Assembly: GCA_016212275.1 (NCBI GenBank)
Contig: JACRGR010000026.1
Location: forward strand, 1-64,000
DNA: 64,000 nt
Origin: Nitrospinota bacterium
Lineage (GTDB): Bacteria > Nitrospinota_A > UBA7883 > JACRGQ01
Direction of reading: 5' to 3'
Shown here piece after piece: positions 27,592 to 37,906 of the stretch. Every line of letters starts with the position of its first letter. Positions within the stretch are counted from its first letter, which is position 1. Under the pieces are notes generated by a model that was given only the letters and a program-made list of their open reading frames with translations, was not told the DNA's origin and searched no databases. The position numbers were made by a program, and so were the translations under genes.

Positions 27592-27612
27592 ATAGGAAGC
27601 CGAAGCGGAGGA

Positions 27613-28095
27613 CTACCCTTCGGCGTTTTCCACCATCCCCGCGCGCTTGCCATACAGCGCGGAGAATACCGCCGCCAGAATGGCCAGCCCCGCGGGGATG
27701 AGGTAATTCCCATACCAGCTTCCCACAGCGGTGGCCAGGAAAACGCCGCCCCACAGCGCGGAAAGCAAATTGTACTTTCTCAACGGGGGGACACCCTCTT
27801 CGGCGAAATACTGCTGAATGAACGTCACTTTTCCCAGCGCCAGCGGAATGAGCGCAACCCCGGCCAGCCACACGAAGGACAAGTGCAGTTCCAGGTCGGC
27901 ATAGTTGAAGATAAGCATGGCGATGAAGAAGAACGGCGTGGTGACCACTTCCAGAAGTTTGGGGTTGTTGGCATGGCGCAGGTTGAGAAAGATGGCGATG
28001 GAAACCGCCAGAAACCCGCCCAGCTTGTATTGGCACGGCACGGCAAACGCCCAGTACACCGCCCACGGAATGAAGGAAATTAAAAGTTTCGCCAT
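27613..28095 (-). CDS. Hypothetical multi-pass membrane protein (160 aa)
   Basis: Not assigned to a family. About five hydrophobic helices are visible (LLISFIPWAVYWAFAVPCQYKL; FFFIAMLIFNYADLEL; FVWLAGVALIPLALGKVTF; LSALWGGVFLATAVGSWYG; LAILAAVFSALYG). It has TAGGAGG upstream and follows secA by nine bases, so it is probably co-transcribed with it. Nothing links it to translocation apart from position. Confidence 0.75.
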   Translation of the reverse strand: MAKLLISFIPWAVYWAFAVPCQYKLGGFLAVSIAIFLNLRHANNPKLLEVVTTPFFFIAMLIFNYADLELHLSFVWLAGVALIPLALGKVTFIQQYFAEEGVPPLRKYNLLSALWGGVFLATAVGSWYGNYLIPAGLAILAAVFSALYGKRAGMVENAEG

Positions 28096-28104
28096 CTCTG
28101 CCTC

Positions 28105-30771
28105 CTATTTTCCGTGGCACTTCTTGTATTTTTTGCCGCTCCCGCACGGGCACGGGTCGTTGCGCCCCACCTTGTCGTGGTCGCGTTTCACCGTGTGCGG
28201 CTCCTCTGCCATCGTCACGTCGCCCCGGTGCTCCACCGTGCGGGTGGGCGTCTTGCGCTGAAGCGGCGCTTCCGCCGCCCGCTCCTCGACCTCCACCTTG
28301 AACAGCGCCGCCGTCACCTCCTGCCGGAAGCGCGCTATCATCTCCTCGAAAAGGCCGTGCCCTTCCCGCTTGTATTCGTTGAGCGGGTTCTTCTGCGCGT
28401 AGCCGCGGAAGCTGATCCCCTCTTTCAGGTGATCCATGATAAGCAGATGCTCTTTCCACTGGTTGTCCACCACGTTGAGCATGACGTACTGCTGGAAATC
28501 GCGGTACCGCGCCGCGCCGATGGCCCGTTCCTTCTCCTCGTACAGAGCTTCCAGTTCCTTTTCCGCCGCGTCCAGCACCTCTTCGGGGAGCATGGTCTTG
28601 TAATCAAGCTTGTGGCTTGCGCCGATGAGCAGGTTTTTATCCCCATCCTGCTCCACACGCAGGCCGAAGTGCGTGGTGAACCTGGCTTTCAGCCCCTCCA
28701 GGTCCCACTCCTCCGGGTGCGCTTTTTCGTCCATGGTCTCCGCTATGAACTCCTGCGCCGTTTCGTCCGCCATGTCCAAAAGGGTCGCCTTCAGATCCGC
28801 CCCTTCCAGTATCATCCGGCGCTGGCTATAGATCACCTCGCGTTGCTTGTTCATCACGTCGTCGTATTCCAGCAGGTGTTTGCGGATGTCGTAGTTGTGC
28901 CCTTCCACCCGCTTTTGCGCGTTCTCCAGCGCCTTTGTCACCATGCCGTGCTCGATAGGCTCGCCGCGCTCCATGCCCAGCTTTTCCATGATGGTGGAAA
29001 GCCGTTCGGAGCCGAAAATGCGCATCAGGTCGTCTTCCAAGGACAGGTAGAACCGCGATGCGCCGGGGTCCCCCTGCCGTCCGGAGCGCCCGCGAAGCTG
29101 GTTGTCTATGCGCCGGCTTTCGTGCCGCTCGGTGCCGATGATCTTCAGCCCGCCCGCCGTCAGCACCTCGCCGCGCTCCGTTTCGCATTGCGTTTTCAGT
29201 TCCGCCATCCGTTCTTCGTACCCTTCGTCCTCCGGGGCCAACTCTTCACTCTTCATCAGCATCTCGGCGTTGCCGCCCAGGATGATGTCGGTGCCGCGGC
29301 CCGCCATATTGGTGGCGATCGTCACCGCGCCTTTGCGACCGGCCTGCGCCACGATCTCCGCCTCGCGCTCGTGCTGTTTCGCGTTGAGCACGTTGTGCTT
29401 GACCCCCTTGCGCTTGAGCAGGGTGGAAAGCGTTTCGGATTTTTCTATCGAGATGGTGCCCACCAGCGAGGGTTGGCCCTTTTTGTTCGTGGCCACGATC
29501 TCGTCAATGATCGCCTCGTACTTCTCTTCCGCCGTGCGGTAGATCAGGTCCGCGTGGTCCAGCCGCACCATCGGGCGGTGGGTGGGGACGATGATGACCT
29601 CCAGCTTGTAGATGTCGTTGAACTCCGACGCCTCGGTGTCCGCCGTGCCGGTCATACCGGCCAGTTTGTTGTACAGGCGGAAAAAATTCTGGAACGTGAT
29701 GGTGGCCAGCGTCTGGTTCTCGTTCTCTATTTTCACCCGCTCCTTGGCTTCCAGCGCCTGGTGCAGGCCGTCGCTGAACCGCCGCCCGGGCATCAGGCGC
29801 CCCGTGAATTCGTCCACGATGAGCACCTGCCCGTCCTTCACCACATAGTCCACGTCCAGCTTGAACAGCACATGGGCCTTCATCGCCTGATTGACGTGGT
29901 GGAGTATCTCCACGTTGCGCGGGTCGTACAGATTCCCCACGCCCAGGAGTTCCTCGGCCTTCGTCACCCCTTCTTCGTTGAGGGCAACGGTGCGCGCCTT
30001 TTCATCCAGCGTGTAGAACACTTCCTTTTTCAAAAGTTGCGGCATGATGCGGTCCACCGTCTCGTACTTGTCGGTGGATTCCTCCGCCGGGCCGGAGATG
30101 ATGAGCGGCGTGCGCGCCTCGTCTATCAATATGGAGTCCACTTCGTCCACCAGCGCGAAGTTCAGCTCGCGCTGAACGCACGAGGCGAGGTCGAATTTCA
30201 TGTTGTCGCGCAGGTAATCGAACCCGAACTCGTTGTTCGTGCCGTAGGTCACGTCGCTCCCGTAGGATTCCTGCCGCTGGGCGTCGCTCAGGCCGTGCTG
30301 GATAACGCCCACGCTCATGCCGAGGAACCGGTAAATTTTCCCCATCCATTCGGCGTCGCGCCGGGCCAGGTAGTCGTTCACGGTTATCAGGTGCGCCCCC
30401 TTGCCGGTGAGCGCGTTCAGGTAGATCGGGAGCGTTGCCACCAGCGTTTTGCCTTCGCCGGTCTTCATCTCGGCTATTTTCCCTTCGTGGAGCACGATGC
30501 CGCCGATGAGTTGCGCGTCGAAGTGCCGCATGTTCAGCGTCCGCTTGCCCGCCTCGCGGCAGACGGCGAACGCCTCCGGCAACAGCGCGTCCAGCGCCTC
30601 GCCGTTGGCCAGCCGCTGGCGGAACTCCGCCGTTTTGCCTTGCAGAGCCGCGTCGTCCAGCGCCGCTATGCCGGCCTCCAGCGCGTTTATCTTTTCCACC
30701 GTCAGCCGGATGCGGGCCAGCTCGCGGTCGTTCCTGCTCCCGAATAATTTCTTTACAATCGTGCCGATCAT
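28105..30771 (-). CDS. secA: Preprotein translocase ATPase SecA
   Basis: An 888-residue motor that drives unfolded proteins through SecYEG. NBD1 has Walker A in [11 protein letters not shown] and the DEAD-like [18 protein letters not shown]2 shows [15 protein letters not shown] and [15 protein letters not shown]. The C-terminal zinc-binding tail [14 protein letters not shown], a ligand for SecB and phospholipid, is intact. The ATG at 30771 is chosen because TATAAT lies seven bases before it and the encoded [12 protein letters not shown] is typical. The open frame that continues upstream through the rel gene on the opposite strand is not coding. Confidence 0.97.
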   Translation of the reverse strand: MIGTIVKKLFGSRNDRELARIRLTVEKINALEAGIAALDDAALQGKTAEFRQRLANGEALDALLPEAFAVCREAGKRTLNMRHFDAQLIGGIVLHEGKIAEMKTGEGKTLVATLPIYLNALTGKGAHLITVNDYLARRDAEWMGKIYRFLGMSVGVIQHGLSDAQRQESYGSDVTYGTNNEFGFDYLRDNMKFDLASCVQRELNFALVDEVDSILIDEARTPLIISGPAEESTDKYETVDRIMPQLLKKEVFYTLDEKARTVALNEEGVTKAEELLGVGNLYDPRNVEILHHVNQAMKAHVLFKLDVDYVVKDGQVLIVDEFTGRLMPGRRFSDGLHQALEAKERVKIENENQTLATITFQNFFRLYNKLAGMTGTADTEASEFNDIYKLEVIIVPTHRPMVRLDHADLIYRTAEEKYEAIIDEIVATNKKGQPSLVGTISIEKSETLSTLLKRKGVKHNVLNAKQHEREAEIVAQAGRKGAVTIATNMAGRGTDIILGGNAEMLMKSEELAPEDEGYEERMAELKTQCETERGEVLTAGGLKIIGTERHESRRIDNQLRGRSGRQGDPGASRFYLSLEDDLMRIFGSERLSTIMEKLGMERGEPIEHGMVTKALENAQKRVEGHNYDIRKHLLEYDDVMNKQREVIYSQRRMILEGADLKATLLDMADETAQEFIAETMDEKAHPEEWDLEGLKARFTTHFGLRVEQDGDKNLLIGASHKLDYKTMLPEEVLDAAEKELEALYEEKERAIGAARYRDFQQYVMLNVVDNQWKEHLLIMDHLKEGISFRGYAQKNPLNEYKREGHGLFEEMIARFRQEVTAALFKVEVEERAAEAPLQRKTPTRTVEHRGDVTMAEEPHTVKRDHDKVGRNDPCPCGSGKKYKKCHGK

Positions 30772-30778
30772 GGCGGCT

Positions 30779-30784
30779 ATTATA
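30779..30784 (-). promoter_or_regulatory. -10 element of secA (leaderless configuration)
   Basis: Perfect TATAAT on the minus strand, seven bases before the secA ATG, no Shine-Dalgarno. A palindrome CCGAATTTCGG (30793-30803) lies in the 43-base divergent gap towards the cupin gene and could be an operator. Confidence 0.6.
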
Positions 30785-30814
30785 TATGGACACCGAATTT
30801 CGGGAGAAATATTT

Positions 30815-31195
30815 ATGGCTGACGCCATCCGCACCGTGGAAGACCCGCGCGGGACGCTCGTGTTCCCGCTGGAACAGGCGCGGCACCTCCGCGCGTTCCG
30901 GGCCGGCGACGCGCGCCTGTTCCACATAGCCACGCTCAAGCCCGGCGCGGTGCGCGGCAACCACCGCCACCCCACGCATGTGGAATATATCCTCATCATC
31001 GGCAAGGGGGGGCGGCTGGTGACGAAGGAACGCGGTAAAATAAAGCGCATGGCCACGAATGGAAGCATCGTAAAAGTGCCGCGCAACGTGCCGCACGCCG
31101 TGGTAAACCGCGGGAAGGGCGAGGTCGTCATCCTGTGCTGGTACGGCGGCCCCGCCCGCAAAAAGATCGAACGCATCCGCGAGGAGATAGCCTGA
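30815..31195 (+). CDS. Cupin-fold small protein
   Basis: A 126-residue single-domain cupin. The two beta-barrel motifs read [19 protein letters not shown] (metal-binding His and Glu) and [13 protein letters not shown]. It resembles the cupin part of WbgF/CapF-like sugar-modifying proteins, but the substrate is not evident. ATG 30815 has GGGAG at good spacing; a longer upstream frame is antisense to secA and is not used. Its TGA overlaps the ATG of rel by one base, so rel is translated by coupling to it. Confidence 0.82.
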   Translation: MADAIRTVEDPRGTLVFPLEQARHLRAFRAGDARLFHIATLKPGAVRGNHRHPTHVEYILIIGKGGRLVTKERGKIKRMATNGSIVKVPRNVPHAVVNRGKGEVVILCWYGGPARKKIERIREEIA

Positions 31196-33369
31196 TGCAG
31201 GCGCTGAAAGGGATACACCTCGAAGACGTGATCGAGGGACTGCGCGAATATCAGCCGGACGCGGAGGCGGACAAACTGCTGGGGGCCTACGCATTCGCCA
31301 GCAAGGCGCACAAGGGGCAGGTGCGGCTCTCCGGCGAGCCGTACATGAGCCACCCGATGGAAGTGGCGATGATACTCACCCGGATGAAGATGGATCCCGC
31401 CGTCATTTCCGCCGGGCTGTTGCACGACACGTTGGAAGATACCGACGCCACCCCCCAGCAGATAGAGGAATCGTTCGGCACGGAGATCACCACGCTGGTG
31501 GAGGGAATGACCAAGCTGAGCATGATCAGCTTCTCCAGCAGGGAAGAATCGCAGGCCGAAAACGTGCGGAAGATGATTCTGGCGATGTCCAAGGACATCC
31601 GCGTGGTGCTCATCAAGCTGGCCGACCGCCTGCACAACATGCGCACGCTGGACTTCCTGCCCCCCGCGCGCCAGAAGAACATCGCGCAGGAAACGATGGA
31701 CATCTACGCACCGCTGGCCTCGCGCCTGGGCCTGCACTGGATAAAGGTGGAGCTGGAAAACATCGCCTTCAAGTACCTCCTCCCGTTCGAGTACCACCGC
31801 ATCACCGGCCTGATGGCCGAGCGGCAGGAAGAACTGGACAAGTTCCTCCTCTCCATCTGCAACCAAACGCGCGACTTGTTGCTGAAAGAGCGCATCGCGG
31901 CGCAGGTGACGGGGCGGTTCAAGCACTTCTACGGCATCTACCGCAAGATGAAGGAGCAAAACCTGGACTTCGACCAGATCTACGACCTCATCGGGGTGCG
32001 CATCATCACCAATTCGCTGATGGACTGCTACAAAACCCTGGGGCTGGTACATAACCGCTGGAAGCCTATCCCCGGAAAGTTCAAGGACTACATCGCCCTG
32101 CCGAAGGAAAACATGTACCGCTCCATCCACTCCACACTGCTCACGAACACCGGGCGGCGCGTGGAATTTCAGATACGCACCCAGCAGATGCACCGCCACA
32201 GCGAAGAGGGGATCGCCGCGCATTTCCGCTACAAGGAAGGCAAGCAAACGGACAAGCACGACGATCACTTCATCTGGGTGCGGCGATTGCTGGAACTGGG
32301 AATGAGCGTGGACAACCCGCAGGAGTTCCTGGAAAACCTGAAGGTGGACCTCTTTCCGGACGAGGTGTATGTGTTCACCCCCAAGCAGGAGGTGAAGGCG
32401 TTCCCCACCGGCGCCACGCCCATAGACTTCGCCTACGCGGTGCACACCCAGGTGGGCAACCACTTCCTGGGCGCGATGGTGAACGGCAAGCCGGTGCCCG
32501 CCGACACCCGCCTGCGCAACGGCGACGTGGTGGAGATACTCACCGCCGACGACCAGCGCCCGGCGCGCGAATGGCTGAAGATCGCCGTCACCTCGCACGC
32601 GCGTTCCAAGATCAAGGCCCATATCCGCAACTCGCAAAAGGCCGACGCCCTGCGGCTGGGCCGCGAGATAGTGGAGCAGGAGCTAACGCGGCACGGCATC
32701 ACCGCCGAGCAATACCTCGCGCGGCAACTGCTGGAACCGGCGGCGGTGGCGCTGGGGTTCAAGAATACTGAAACGCTGTTCGAACGGATAGGGATGAGCA
32801 TGTTCTCGGTGTACAACCTCCTGCAAAAACTCCTGCCGCCCGCCGAATGGCGCAAGGTGGAGGATACGCGCCGGACCTACCTGAAAGACGTGCCGCAGGA
32901 AACCGGCGTGCGCGTGGGCAATATTCACGACATGGCGATCCGCTTCGCCGGCTGTTGCAACCCCGTGCCGGGCGACCCGATATTGGGCTACATATCGGCG
33001 GGGCACGGCCTCGTGATCCACAACAAGTCCTGCCCCATGATCAAGGTGCTGGAGAGCGACCCGGAAAAGATCGTCGAAGCGCGCTGGGAAGCGGTCACCA
33101 CCAAACAGATGCGCCCGGTGCGGATACTGGTGTACTGCCTCAACCAGCCGGGCATACTGGCACGCGTGACCGCCGCGATAGCCGATTGCGGCGCGAATAT
33201 CTCCGCCGCCAACGTCTCTTCCACCGACCATATCGGCGGCGAGATAGACTTCACGGTGGAGATAGAGGACCTGAACCACCTGCAAAAGATCATCGAGGCG
33301 ATTCGAACGGTGGACGGCGTGCGGAGCGTGGAGCGCATCATGGACGCCAGCCGCGCCGGGAAGAAGTAG
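31195..33369 (+). CDS. rel: Bifunctional (p)ppGpp synthetase/hydrolase (Rel/SpoT)
   Basis: A 724-residue stringent-response enzyme. The hydrolase HD domain is intact ([32 protein letters not shown]). The synthetase domain has [28 protein letters not shown] and [15 protein letters not shown] domain ([20 protein letters not shown]) and a C-terminal ACT domain follow. Both catalytic halves look functional, so a single enzyme probably makes and degrades ppGpp. The canonical GYQSLHT is here MYRSIHS, a mild variant. Confidence 0.95.
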   Translation: MQALKGIHLEDVIEGLREYQPDAEADKLLGAYAFASKAHKGQVRLSGEPYMSHPMEVAMILTRMKMDPAVISAGLLHDTLEDTDATPQQIEESFGTEITTLVEGMTKLSMISFSSREESQAENVRKMILAMSKDIRVVLIKLADRLHNMRTLDFLPPARQKNIAQETMDIYAPLASRLGLHWIKVELENIAFKYLLPFEYHRITGLMAERQEELDKFLLSICNQTRDLLLKERIAAQVTGRFKHFYGIYRKMKEQNLDFDQIYDLIGVRIITNSLMDCYKTLGLVHNRWKPIPGKFKDYIALPKENMYRSIHSTLLTNTGRRVEFQIRTQQMHRHSEEGIAAHFRYKEGKQTDKHDDHFIWVRRLLELGMSVDNPQEFLENLKVDLFPDEVYVFTPKQEVKAFPTGATPIDFAYAVHTQVGNHFLGAMVNGKPVPADTRLRNGDVVEILTADDQRPAREWLKIAVTSHARSKIKAHIRNSQKADALRLGREIVEQELTRHGITAEQYLARQLLEPAAVALGFKNTETLFERIGMSMFSVYNLLQKLLPPAEWRKVEDTRRTYLKDVPQETGVRVGNIHDMAIRFAGCCNPVPGDPILGYISAGHGLVIHNKSCPMIKVLESDPEKIVEARWEAVTTKQMRPVRILVYCLNQPGILARVTAAIADCGANISAANVSSTDHIGGEIDFTVEIEDLNHLQKIIEAIRTVDGVRSVERIMDASRAGKK

Positions 33370-34410
33370 CTATCCTCCGAAAAACCCGCTGGCGCGGTAC
33401 TCCTGTTCGGCGTGTTTCCAGAGTACCTTCAGCACCGCCGCCACCGGCACGGCGGCAATGACGCCGACGATGCCGAAAAAGATGCCGCCCACGAACACCG
33501 CCATCATGATCGCCACGGGATGAAGCCCAACAGACAACCCCATGACCCGCGGCGTGAGGAACAATCCCTCGAACACCTGCGCCCCCGCGAACAGGGCCAA
33601 CACCAGCAGGGGATGCAACGCATCGCCGAAGTGAAGCCATGCCAGCGCCAGCGACGGCAAAAGCCCCGCCGCCAGCGGCAGGTATGGGACCACATTCGCA
33701 AAGCCGGAGAAAATGCCGATAAAAACTCCCATCGGCACGCCGATGAGCCACAGCCCCAGCGCGAGCAGTGTGGCAAGAGTCCCCACCACCATCAATTGCC
33801 CGCGCACATACGCGGAAAGCACCGTGTTGATGTCCGCGACGATCTCTCTTACCCGCGGATGGTGGCGCGGGGGAACCAGCGACATCATCCGTTCGGTTAT
33901 CCCGGCGTAATCCCGCATGAAATAGAACGCCGCCACCGGAATAATGACGAGGCTCAACAGGGTTCCCGCGAACGACGCCACCGATGAAACGGCTCCCGCC
34001 GCGAACCCATAAGCCCATTTCAGGGCCTCCATCGGGATCGCGCCCAGCTTTTCCACCGCCGCGCGCAGGGCCGTATCGGCGTCGTACCCGGTATAGGTGG
34101 CGGCTCTTTCCAGTAACGGCCTCAGCCGCTCCGCAAGCGTGTGGGCGTAAGCGGGAATTTCCCGCGCCACGGTCATGGCCTCGCTTTCTACCACCGGCCA
34201 CAACAGGAGAAACGCGCCGCCCACTACCCCCGTAGCTGAGGCAAGGATGAAAATGATGCCGAGTGTGCGCGGTATCTTGCGCGCCTCCATCCAAAAGAGG
34301 AACGGCTCCAGCGCGTACGCGATGAGGAACGCGATGACGAACGGCGCGAGCGCCTTTTGCGCCAGCCACGCCGCGAGGAAAATCCCCGCGCCGAAGGCGG
34401 CGTACCTCAA
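33370..34410 (-). CDS. AI-2E family transporter (PerM/UPF0118)
   Basis: A 346-residue membrane protein with six to eight helices, including two long N-terminal ones (FGAGIFLAAWLAQKALAPF; IIFILASATGVVGGAFLLL), a soluble segment, and the conserved second half ending GIFFGIVGVIAAVPVAAVL. This is the widespread AI-2E/PerM exporter family, with suggested roles in signal, ion or peptide export. The TTG at 34410 is used, with AGAAGGGG six bases upstream and overlap with the preceding gene's stop. Substrate not determined. Confidence 0.88.
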   Translation of the reverse strand: MRYAAFGAGIFLAAWLAQKALAPFVIAFLIAYALEPFLFWMEARKIPRTLGIIFILASATGVVGGAFLLLWPVVESEAMTVAREIPAYAHTLAERLRPLLERAATYTGYDADTALRAAVEKLGAIPMEALKWAYGFAAGAVSSVASFAGTLLSLVIIPVAAFYFMRDYAGITERMMSLVPPRHHPRVREIVADINTVLSAYVRGQLMVVGTLATLLALGLWLIGVPMGVFIGIFSGFANVVPYLPLAAGLLPSLALAWLHFGDALHPLLVLALFAGAQVFEGLFLTPRVMGLSVGLHPVAIMMAVFVGGIFFGIVGVIAAVPVAAVLKVLWKHAEQEYRASGFFGG

Positions 34411-35357
34411 TTCGTCCCCTTCTCCGCCGGGGGAGCGGACTGCGGGGGCGTTTGCGCTGGCGCGGGCGGCGCCGCGGGTGCCGGGGCCGCCTTGCGGGCC
34501 GCCAGGAACTCGATTAATAGCGCGTCCATTTTTTCCACTCCGGCGCGCACCGCGCGGAATTTGTCCGCCCCGGTCTGCCCCGGAACTTTCTCCACCACTT
34601 CTTTCGCCCACACGGATGCGCCGGTCTTCGCGTCATAAATGTTCACCGATACCGTCCCTTCGGTATCCATCGTCTTTTCCGCCTGCTTCGCGCGGGTGGA
34701 GCCGATCACCACAAACTCCGCCCCGCACTGCGCCGCCAGCCACTTCAACGCGGCGGCGTCGCCGCCTACCGCTTTTAGCGATTCAGCGTCGTTTTTCAGC
34801 GACCGCACCTTTGCGCGCCCGAACGCCTTGAACCCGGCGTCTCCCAGCGTTTCCTTGAAAAGTTCTTCGGTGGCGGACGGCGTGATCAACAGCCCGGAAT
34901 CACCCAACAGCCCCATCGCCCGCTCGTCCACTATCACCACCGCCTTTGGCTTTTCGGCGACTTTCAGCCCCCCCTTTTCCAGATGCTTCGTTATGTGGTC
35001 GGTGAAAAAACTGAATTCCATCGCCACGCGGTAGGTGTGCGTTTCCTGATTGATGGTCTCCTCGGAGAACCGGTAACTGTGGACGAAGGTCATCCCCTTC
35101 GAGACGATGGCGGCATTGAGCGCCTCTTTGCTTTTATCCGCCTGCTCCTGCGACGAAAGCGCGGCGATTGCTTTCCATAGCGCCTGCTCCATCGCCCTGT
35201 CGCGCGCCCGTTGCCGGGCCGCGATGTAGTCCCCCCCTTCGATGGAGGCTTCCCCCACGCCAGACATGGTCACCAGCTCGAACCGCTTTTGCTTCGCCTC
35301 GGCGGGAAACGCCGCCAACGACAGCAACGCGCAGAAAAACAAAAGGTATTTCGCCAT
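34407..35357 (-). CDS. Periplasmic FlgT/LPP20-like protein with Pro-rich tail
   Basis: A 316-residue exported protein. A signal peptide (LLFFCALLSLAAFPAEA) precedes a domain around residues 25-125 (SIEGGDYIAARQRARDRAME) resembling the N-terminal domain of flagellar assembly protein FlgT or LPP20 lipoproteins. A second alpha-beta domain follows (KAVVIVDERAMGLLGDSGLL; AQCGAEFVVIGSTRAKQ), similar to the FlgT middle domain that adopts a TolB-like fold. The end is Ala/Pro-rich. FlgT proteins build the H-ring of the flagellar motor in vibrios; assignment here is tentative. The ATG lies six bases after TATAAT. Confidence 0.65.
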   Translation of the reverse strand: MAKYLLFFCALLSLAAFPAEAKQKRFELVTMSGVGEASIEGGDYIAARQRARDRAMEQALWKAIAALSSQEQADKSKEALNAAIVSKGMTFVHSYRFSEETINQETHTYRVAMEFSFFTDHITKHLEKGGLKVAEKPKAVVIVDERAMGLLGDSGLLITPSATEELFKETLGDAGFKAFGRAKVRSLKNDAESLKAVGGDAAALKWLAAQCGAEFVVIGSTRAKQAEKTMDTEGTVSVNIYDAKTGASVWAKEVVEKVPGQTGADKFRAVRAGVEKMDALLIEFLAARKAAPAPAAPPAPAQTPPQSAPPAEKGTN

Positions 35358-35363
35358 CGGCGT

Positions 35364-35369
35364 ATTATA
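35364..35369 (-). promoter_or_regulatory. -10 element of the FlgT-like gene (leaderless configuration)
   Basis: Perfect TATAAT on the minus strand, six bases to the ATG at 35357. A GGGAGG lies further upstream of the box and would not be in the transcript. Confidence 0.6.
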
Positions 35370-35423
35370 ACCTCCCGCAAAATCCCCTAAAGCAAAAAGA
35401 ACGGCCCGCCGATACGAATTATT

Positions 35424-36302
35424 ATGAAGGTTGACGGTAGCAACGCGGCGCGCCCATCGCGCCCTGTAACGCCGGCTCCGCAAGACAATACCTCAAGTTC
35501 ACTTGCGGGCGGGACCGGGGATACACCGCCCCCGGTCCCCGCGCCATCATCCGGCCTGTTGCCTCCCCCTCCCCCCGAAGCGGGCCGGCTTGTGGCCGGG
35601 AGCCTTTCCCTTGAACTGCACTTCTCGCTTTCGCAAATGTACTCTTCCACCGAAACGGCCAAAACGGCGAACGGCTACCAGCAGTTCCGTACCACCGTGC
35701 AAAACAGCTTCCAGGCGGACTACTCGTTCGACATGGCGTTCCTCGCGAAGATGGACGCCACCGCGCAAAAAATTGGGAGCATCGGCACGGACGTGCTGGG
35801 CCAATTCGTGGAGGCGGCAAACGGCCTTCTTTCGGGCAACGAAGGGGACCTGAAAAAGTTCATGGAGGCCACCGACAAGCTGTTCAACGAGCTTTCCGGC
35901 GCCATCGGCGGCGGCAACGCGCTGGACGGCGCGAAGGAACTGCTGAAAGGCTCGGTGAGCGATTTTATCCACATGGTAAAGGACGCATCGCAAAACATGG
36001 GCCTCTCGGAAGGAATGGCTCCCCCGGTCGCGGGTGCTTTGCCTCCGCCTCCGCCTCCCCCTCCCCCACCGCCGCCGGGCGAAGGGGGCAATGCCGGGGC
36101 GATAGACTTCAGCAAGCTGTACAACGAAGTGACGCAAAACTTCGATGCGGCATACGCGGACCTTTTGCAAGGCATGACGGCGGACGCGGGGAAGATGATC
36201 AACGACAACATAAAGTCCTTCATGGAAGAACTGAAGAAGGTACAGGAAAAACAAAAGGACAACCCCGACCAGCGGCAACTGCCGGAAAAGTCCGCCGCCT
36301 GA
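35424..36302 (+). CDS. Hypothetical proline-rich protein (292 aa)
   Basis: Not a family I can name. An N-terminal disordered Pro/Ser region (residues 1-55) precedes a helical segment (LSLELHFSLSQMYSS ... GYQQFRTTVQNSFQADYSFD), then more helices. A striking run of twelve prolines (near residue 210) leads to a C-terminal amphipathic coiled-coil region ending EELKKVQEKQKDN. There is no signal peptide or membrane helix. The helical parts resemble small domains (such as DUF5610) found in proteins near flagellar genes, but I cannot confirm this. The codon usage is ordinary for the genome. Confidence 0.65.
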   Translation: MKVDGSNAARPSRPVTPAPQDNTSSSLAGGTGDTPPPVPAPSSGLLPPPPPEAGRLVAGSLSLELHFSLSQMYSSTETAKTANGYQQFRTTVQNSFQADYSFDMAFLAKMDATAQKIGSIGTDVLGQFVEAANGLLSGNEGDLKKFMEATDKLFNELSGAIGGGNALDGAKELLKGSVSDFIHMVKDASQNMGLSEGMAPPVAGALPPPPPPPPPPPPGEGGNAGAIDFSKLYNEVTQNFDAAYADLLQGMTADAGKMINDNIKSFMEELKKVQEKQKDNPDQRQLPEKSAA

Positions 36303-36314
36303 CATCCCCTCTCT

Positions 36315-36344
36315 TTGCCAGCATAGCCGCCGATTCCCTATAAT
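36315..36344 (+). promoter_or_regulatory. Promoter of queH (leaderless configuration)
   Basis: TTGCCA (36315-36320), 18 bases, TATAAT (36339-36344), then six bases to the GTG start at 36351. This is the best complete promoter among the leaderless genes of the window. Confidence 0.7.
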
Positions 36345-36350
36345 ATCCCC

Positions 36351-36938
36351 GTGAACGACAACCGCTTTCTCCTGCACGTCTGTTGCGCCCCGTGCGCGCC
36401 GCACCCGCTCCGCACGCTCAAAAAGCAGTTTGCGCTGACGCTCTATTTTTTCAATCCGAACATCCATCCGAAAAAGGAATACCAAAGGCGGCTGGACGAA
36501 ACGCGCACATTGGCCGAGATGGAAGGAGTGGGATTCATCGAAGGGGAATACCACCCAAAGGAGTGGCTAAAGAAAGCGCGGCAATGGAAGGACGAGCCGG
36601 AAAAAGGGAAGCGGTGCGAGGCCTGCATCGGCGCGCGGCTGGACGAAACGGCGCGCATGGCGGAAGAGCTTGGCATTCGCCGGTTCGGCACGGTGCTCAC
36701 CATCTCGCGAAGGAAAAGCTCCATCATGGTCAACCGCATGGGTAGCCTCGCCGCCAAAAAATTCCCCGGCATCGCGTTCAGCGAGGCGGACTGGAAAAAA
36801 GCGCACGGGGAACGGTTCTCCGAAAAGATCAGCGCGGAATACGGTTTTGAGCGACAAAACTACTGCGGGTGCGTGTACAGCCGAATTCAGGCGCGGGAAA
36901 AAGAAAAACGGCGCGCCGCCGCTTGCGTTGCTAAATGA
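36351..36938 (+). CDS. queH: Epoxyqueuosine reductase QueH
   Basis: A 195-residue enzyme (former DUF208) that reduces epoxyqueuosine to queuosine in tRNA, replacing QueG. The cysteine ligands for the [4Fe-4S] cluster and the neighbouring metal are all visible: HVCCAPCAPH at the N-terminus, RCEACIGARL in the middle and QNYCGCVYS at the end. Length is typical. The start is GTG, fixed by a TATAAT box six bases upstream. The nitroreductase gene follows with a possible ATGA overlap. Confidence 0.93.
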   Translation: MNDNRFLLHVCCAPCAPHPLRTLKKQFALTLYFFNPNIHPKKEYQRRLDETRTLAEMEGVGFIEGEYHPKEWLKKARQWKDEPEKGKRCEACIGARLDETARMAEELGIRRFGTVLTISRRKSSIMVNRMGSLAAKKFPGIAFSEADWKKAHGERFSEKISAEYGFERQNYCGCVYSRIQAREKEKRRAAACVAK

Positions 36939-36949
36939 AAGGGGAAAGC

Positions 36950-37612
36950 ATGGACGCGATTGAATGCATCGTCACCCGGAAAAGCATACGGAAGTTCCTG
37001 CCCGGCCCGGTGCCGAAAGAGATTTTGCGGGAGGTCATCGCCGCCGCTTTGCGTAGCCCCTCGTACCTCAACACCCAGCCGTGGGAGGCGGTGGTGGTCT
37101 CCGGCGCGAAAAAGGATGCGCTGGCCGAAATGCTGGCGGGCCTGATCGAACGGGACGCGCCGGTAAGCTCCGACCTGCCGAAGCCGGGGCCGTGGCCCGC
37201 CGTGAACGACGCGCGGATAAAGGACAACGCCGCCAAGCGCGCGCAAGCGCTGGGACAAAATAATTCCGCCCCCGATTTCCGCAAACAGGTGCGGATCGCC
37301 AACTCCCGCTTTTACGGCGCGCCGCACGGCATTTTCCTTTATCAAGATACCACCCTGCCGCCGTGGTCGCTGATGGACATTGGAGGTTTCGCCCAAACAT
37401 TGATGCTTGCCGCCCACGCCAAGGGGCTGGGCGCGGTGCCGCAAGGGTATTTGACGGAGTATTCGCCGGAAGTGAAGGCGTTTTTGGGCATACCCGAATC
37501 GAAACGACTGGTACTGGGGATGTCCATCGGCTATCCGGACCTTTCGGCCCCCGCGGCGAAGTATCAAAGCCCCCGCGCCAGTGTGGACGAGATCGTCCGG
37601 TGGGTGGAGTGA
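36950..37612 (+). CDS. Nitroreductase family protein
   Basis: A 220-residue FMN-dependent oxidoreductase. FMN contacts appear in TRKSIRKFLPGPVPKE, the RSPSYLNTQPWE segment, and the C-terminal KGLGAVPQGYL with LGMSIGYPD. Such enzymes reduce nitroaromatics, quinones or flavins with NAD(P)H. ATG 36950, with AAAGGGG before it, is preferred over ATG 36935, which overlaps the queH stop. Substrate unknown. Confidence 0.9.
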   Translation: MDAIECIVTRKSIRKFLPGPVPKEILREVIAAALRSPSYLNTQPWEAVVVSGAKKDALAEMLAGLIERDAPVSSDLPKPGPWPAVNDARIKDNAAKRAQALGQNNSAPDFRKQVRIANSRFYGAPHGIFLYQDTTLPPWSLMDIGGFAQTLMLAAHAKGLGAVPQGYLTEYSPEVKAFLGIPESKRLVLGMSIGYPDLSAPAAKYQSPRASVDEIVRWVE

Positions 37613-37715
37613 AATTGGCAAAAAGGGGCCAAACTGACGAACCGATTTTGCGGTCAATTTCCGGTTGCGTCTCCCGGTTAAAGCCGCTATCATACCCCCT
37701 TTATCCCGGCGGCTA

Positions 37716-37745
37716 TTAACAAGCGCCGGGCGATTATTGTATAAT
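37716..37745 (+). promoter_or_regulatory. Promoter of tRNA-Val/infC
   Basis: TTAACA (37716-37721), 18 bases, TATAAT (37740-37745), with the tRNA-Val 5' end at 37760. A second candidate pair lies upstream (TTGCGT 37665-37670, 17 bases, TATCAT 37688-37693). Confidence 0.6.
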
Positions 37746-37759
37746 CGCTAACGGTTTAT

Positions 37760-37835
37760 AGGCGCGTAGCTCAGGGGTTAGAGCACTTGCTTGACACGCA
37801 AGGGGCCGGCGGTTCGAGACCGCCCGTGCCTACCA
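37760..37835 (+). tRNA. tRNA-Val(GAC), CCA encoded
   Basis: Acceptor AGGCGCG with CGTGCCT, D-arm GCTC-AGGGGTTA-GAGC, anticodon loop TTGACAC giving GAC, T-arm GGCGG-TTCGAGA-CCGCC, CCA at 37833-37835. infC begins about 70 bases downstream and is probably co-transcribed. Unlike tRNA-Ser and tRNA-Arg, no repeat element follows. Confidence 0.96.
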
Positions 37836-37906
37836 TATAAACCGGGGAGGGCCGCCCATGCGTGGGGCGCCCATGGGCGAAACAGAGGATTTTTGCAGGA
37901 GTATTT

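Noticed and set aside
28114-30747. An 877-codon plus-strand open frame antisense to secA
   Set aside because: A GC-rich shadow frame with no initiation signal and no recognisable domain.
28105-32637. A 1510-codon open frame on the minus strand extending secA upstream
   Set aside because: The part beyond 30771 is antisense to the cupin and rel genes, which have strong family matches; secA has a natural N-terminus at 30771 with a promoter just before it.
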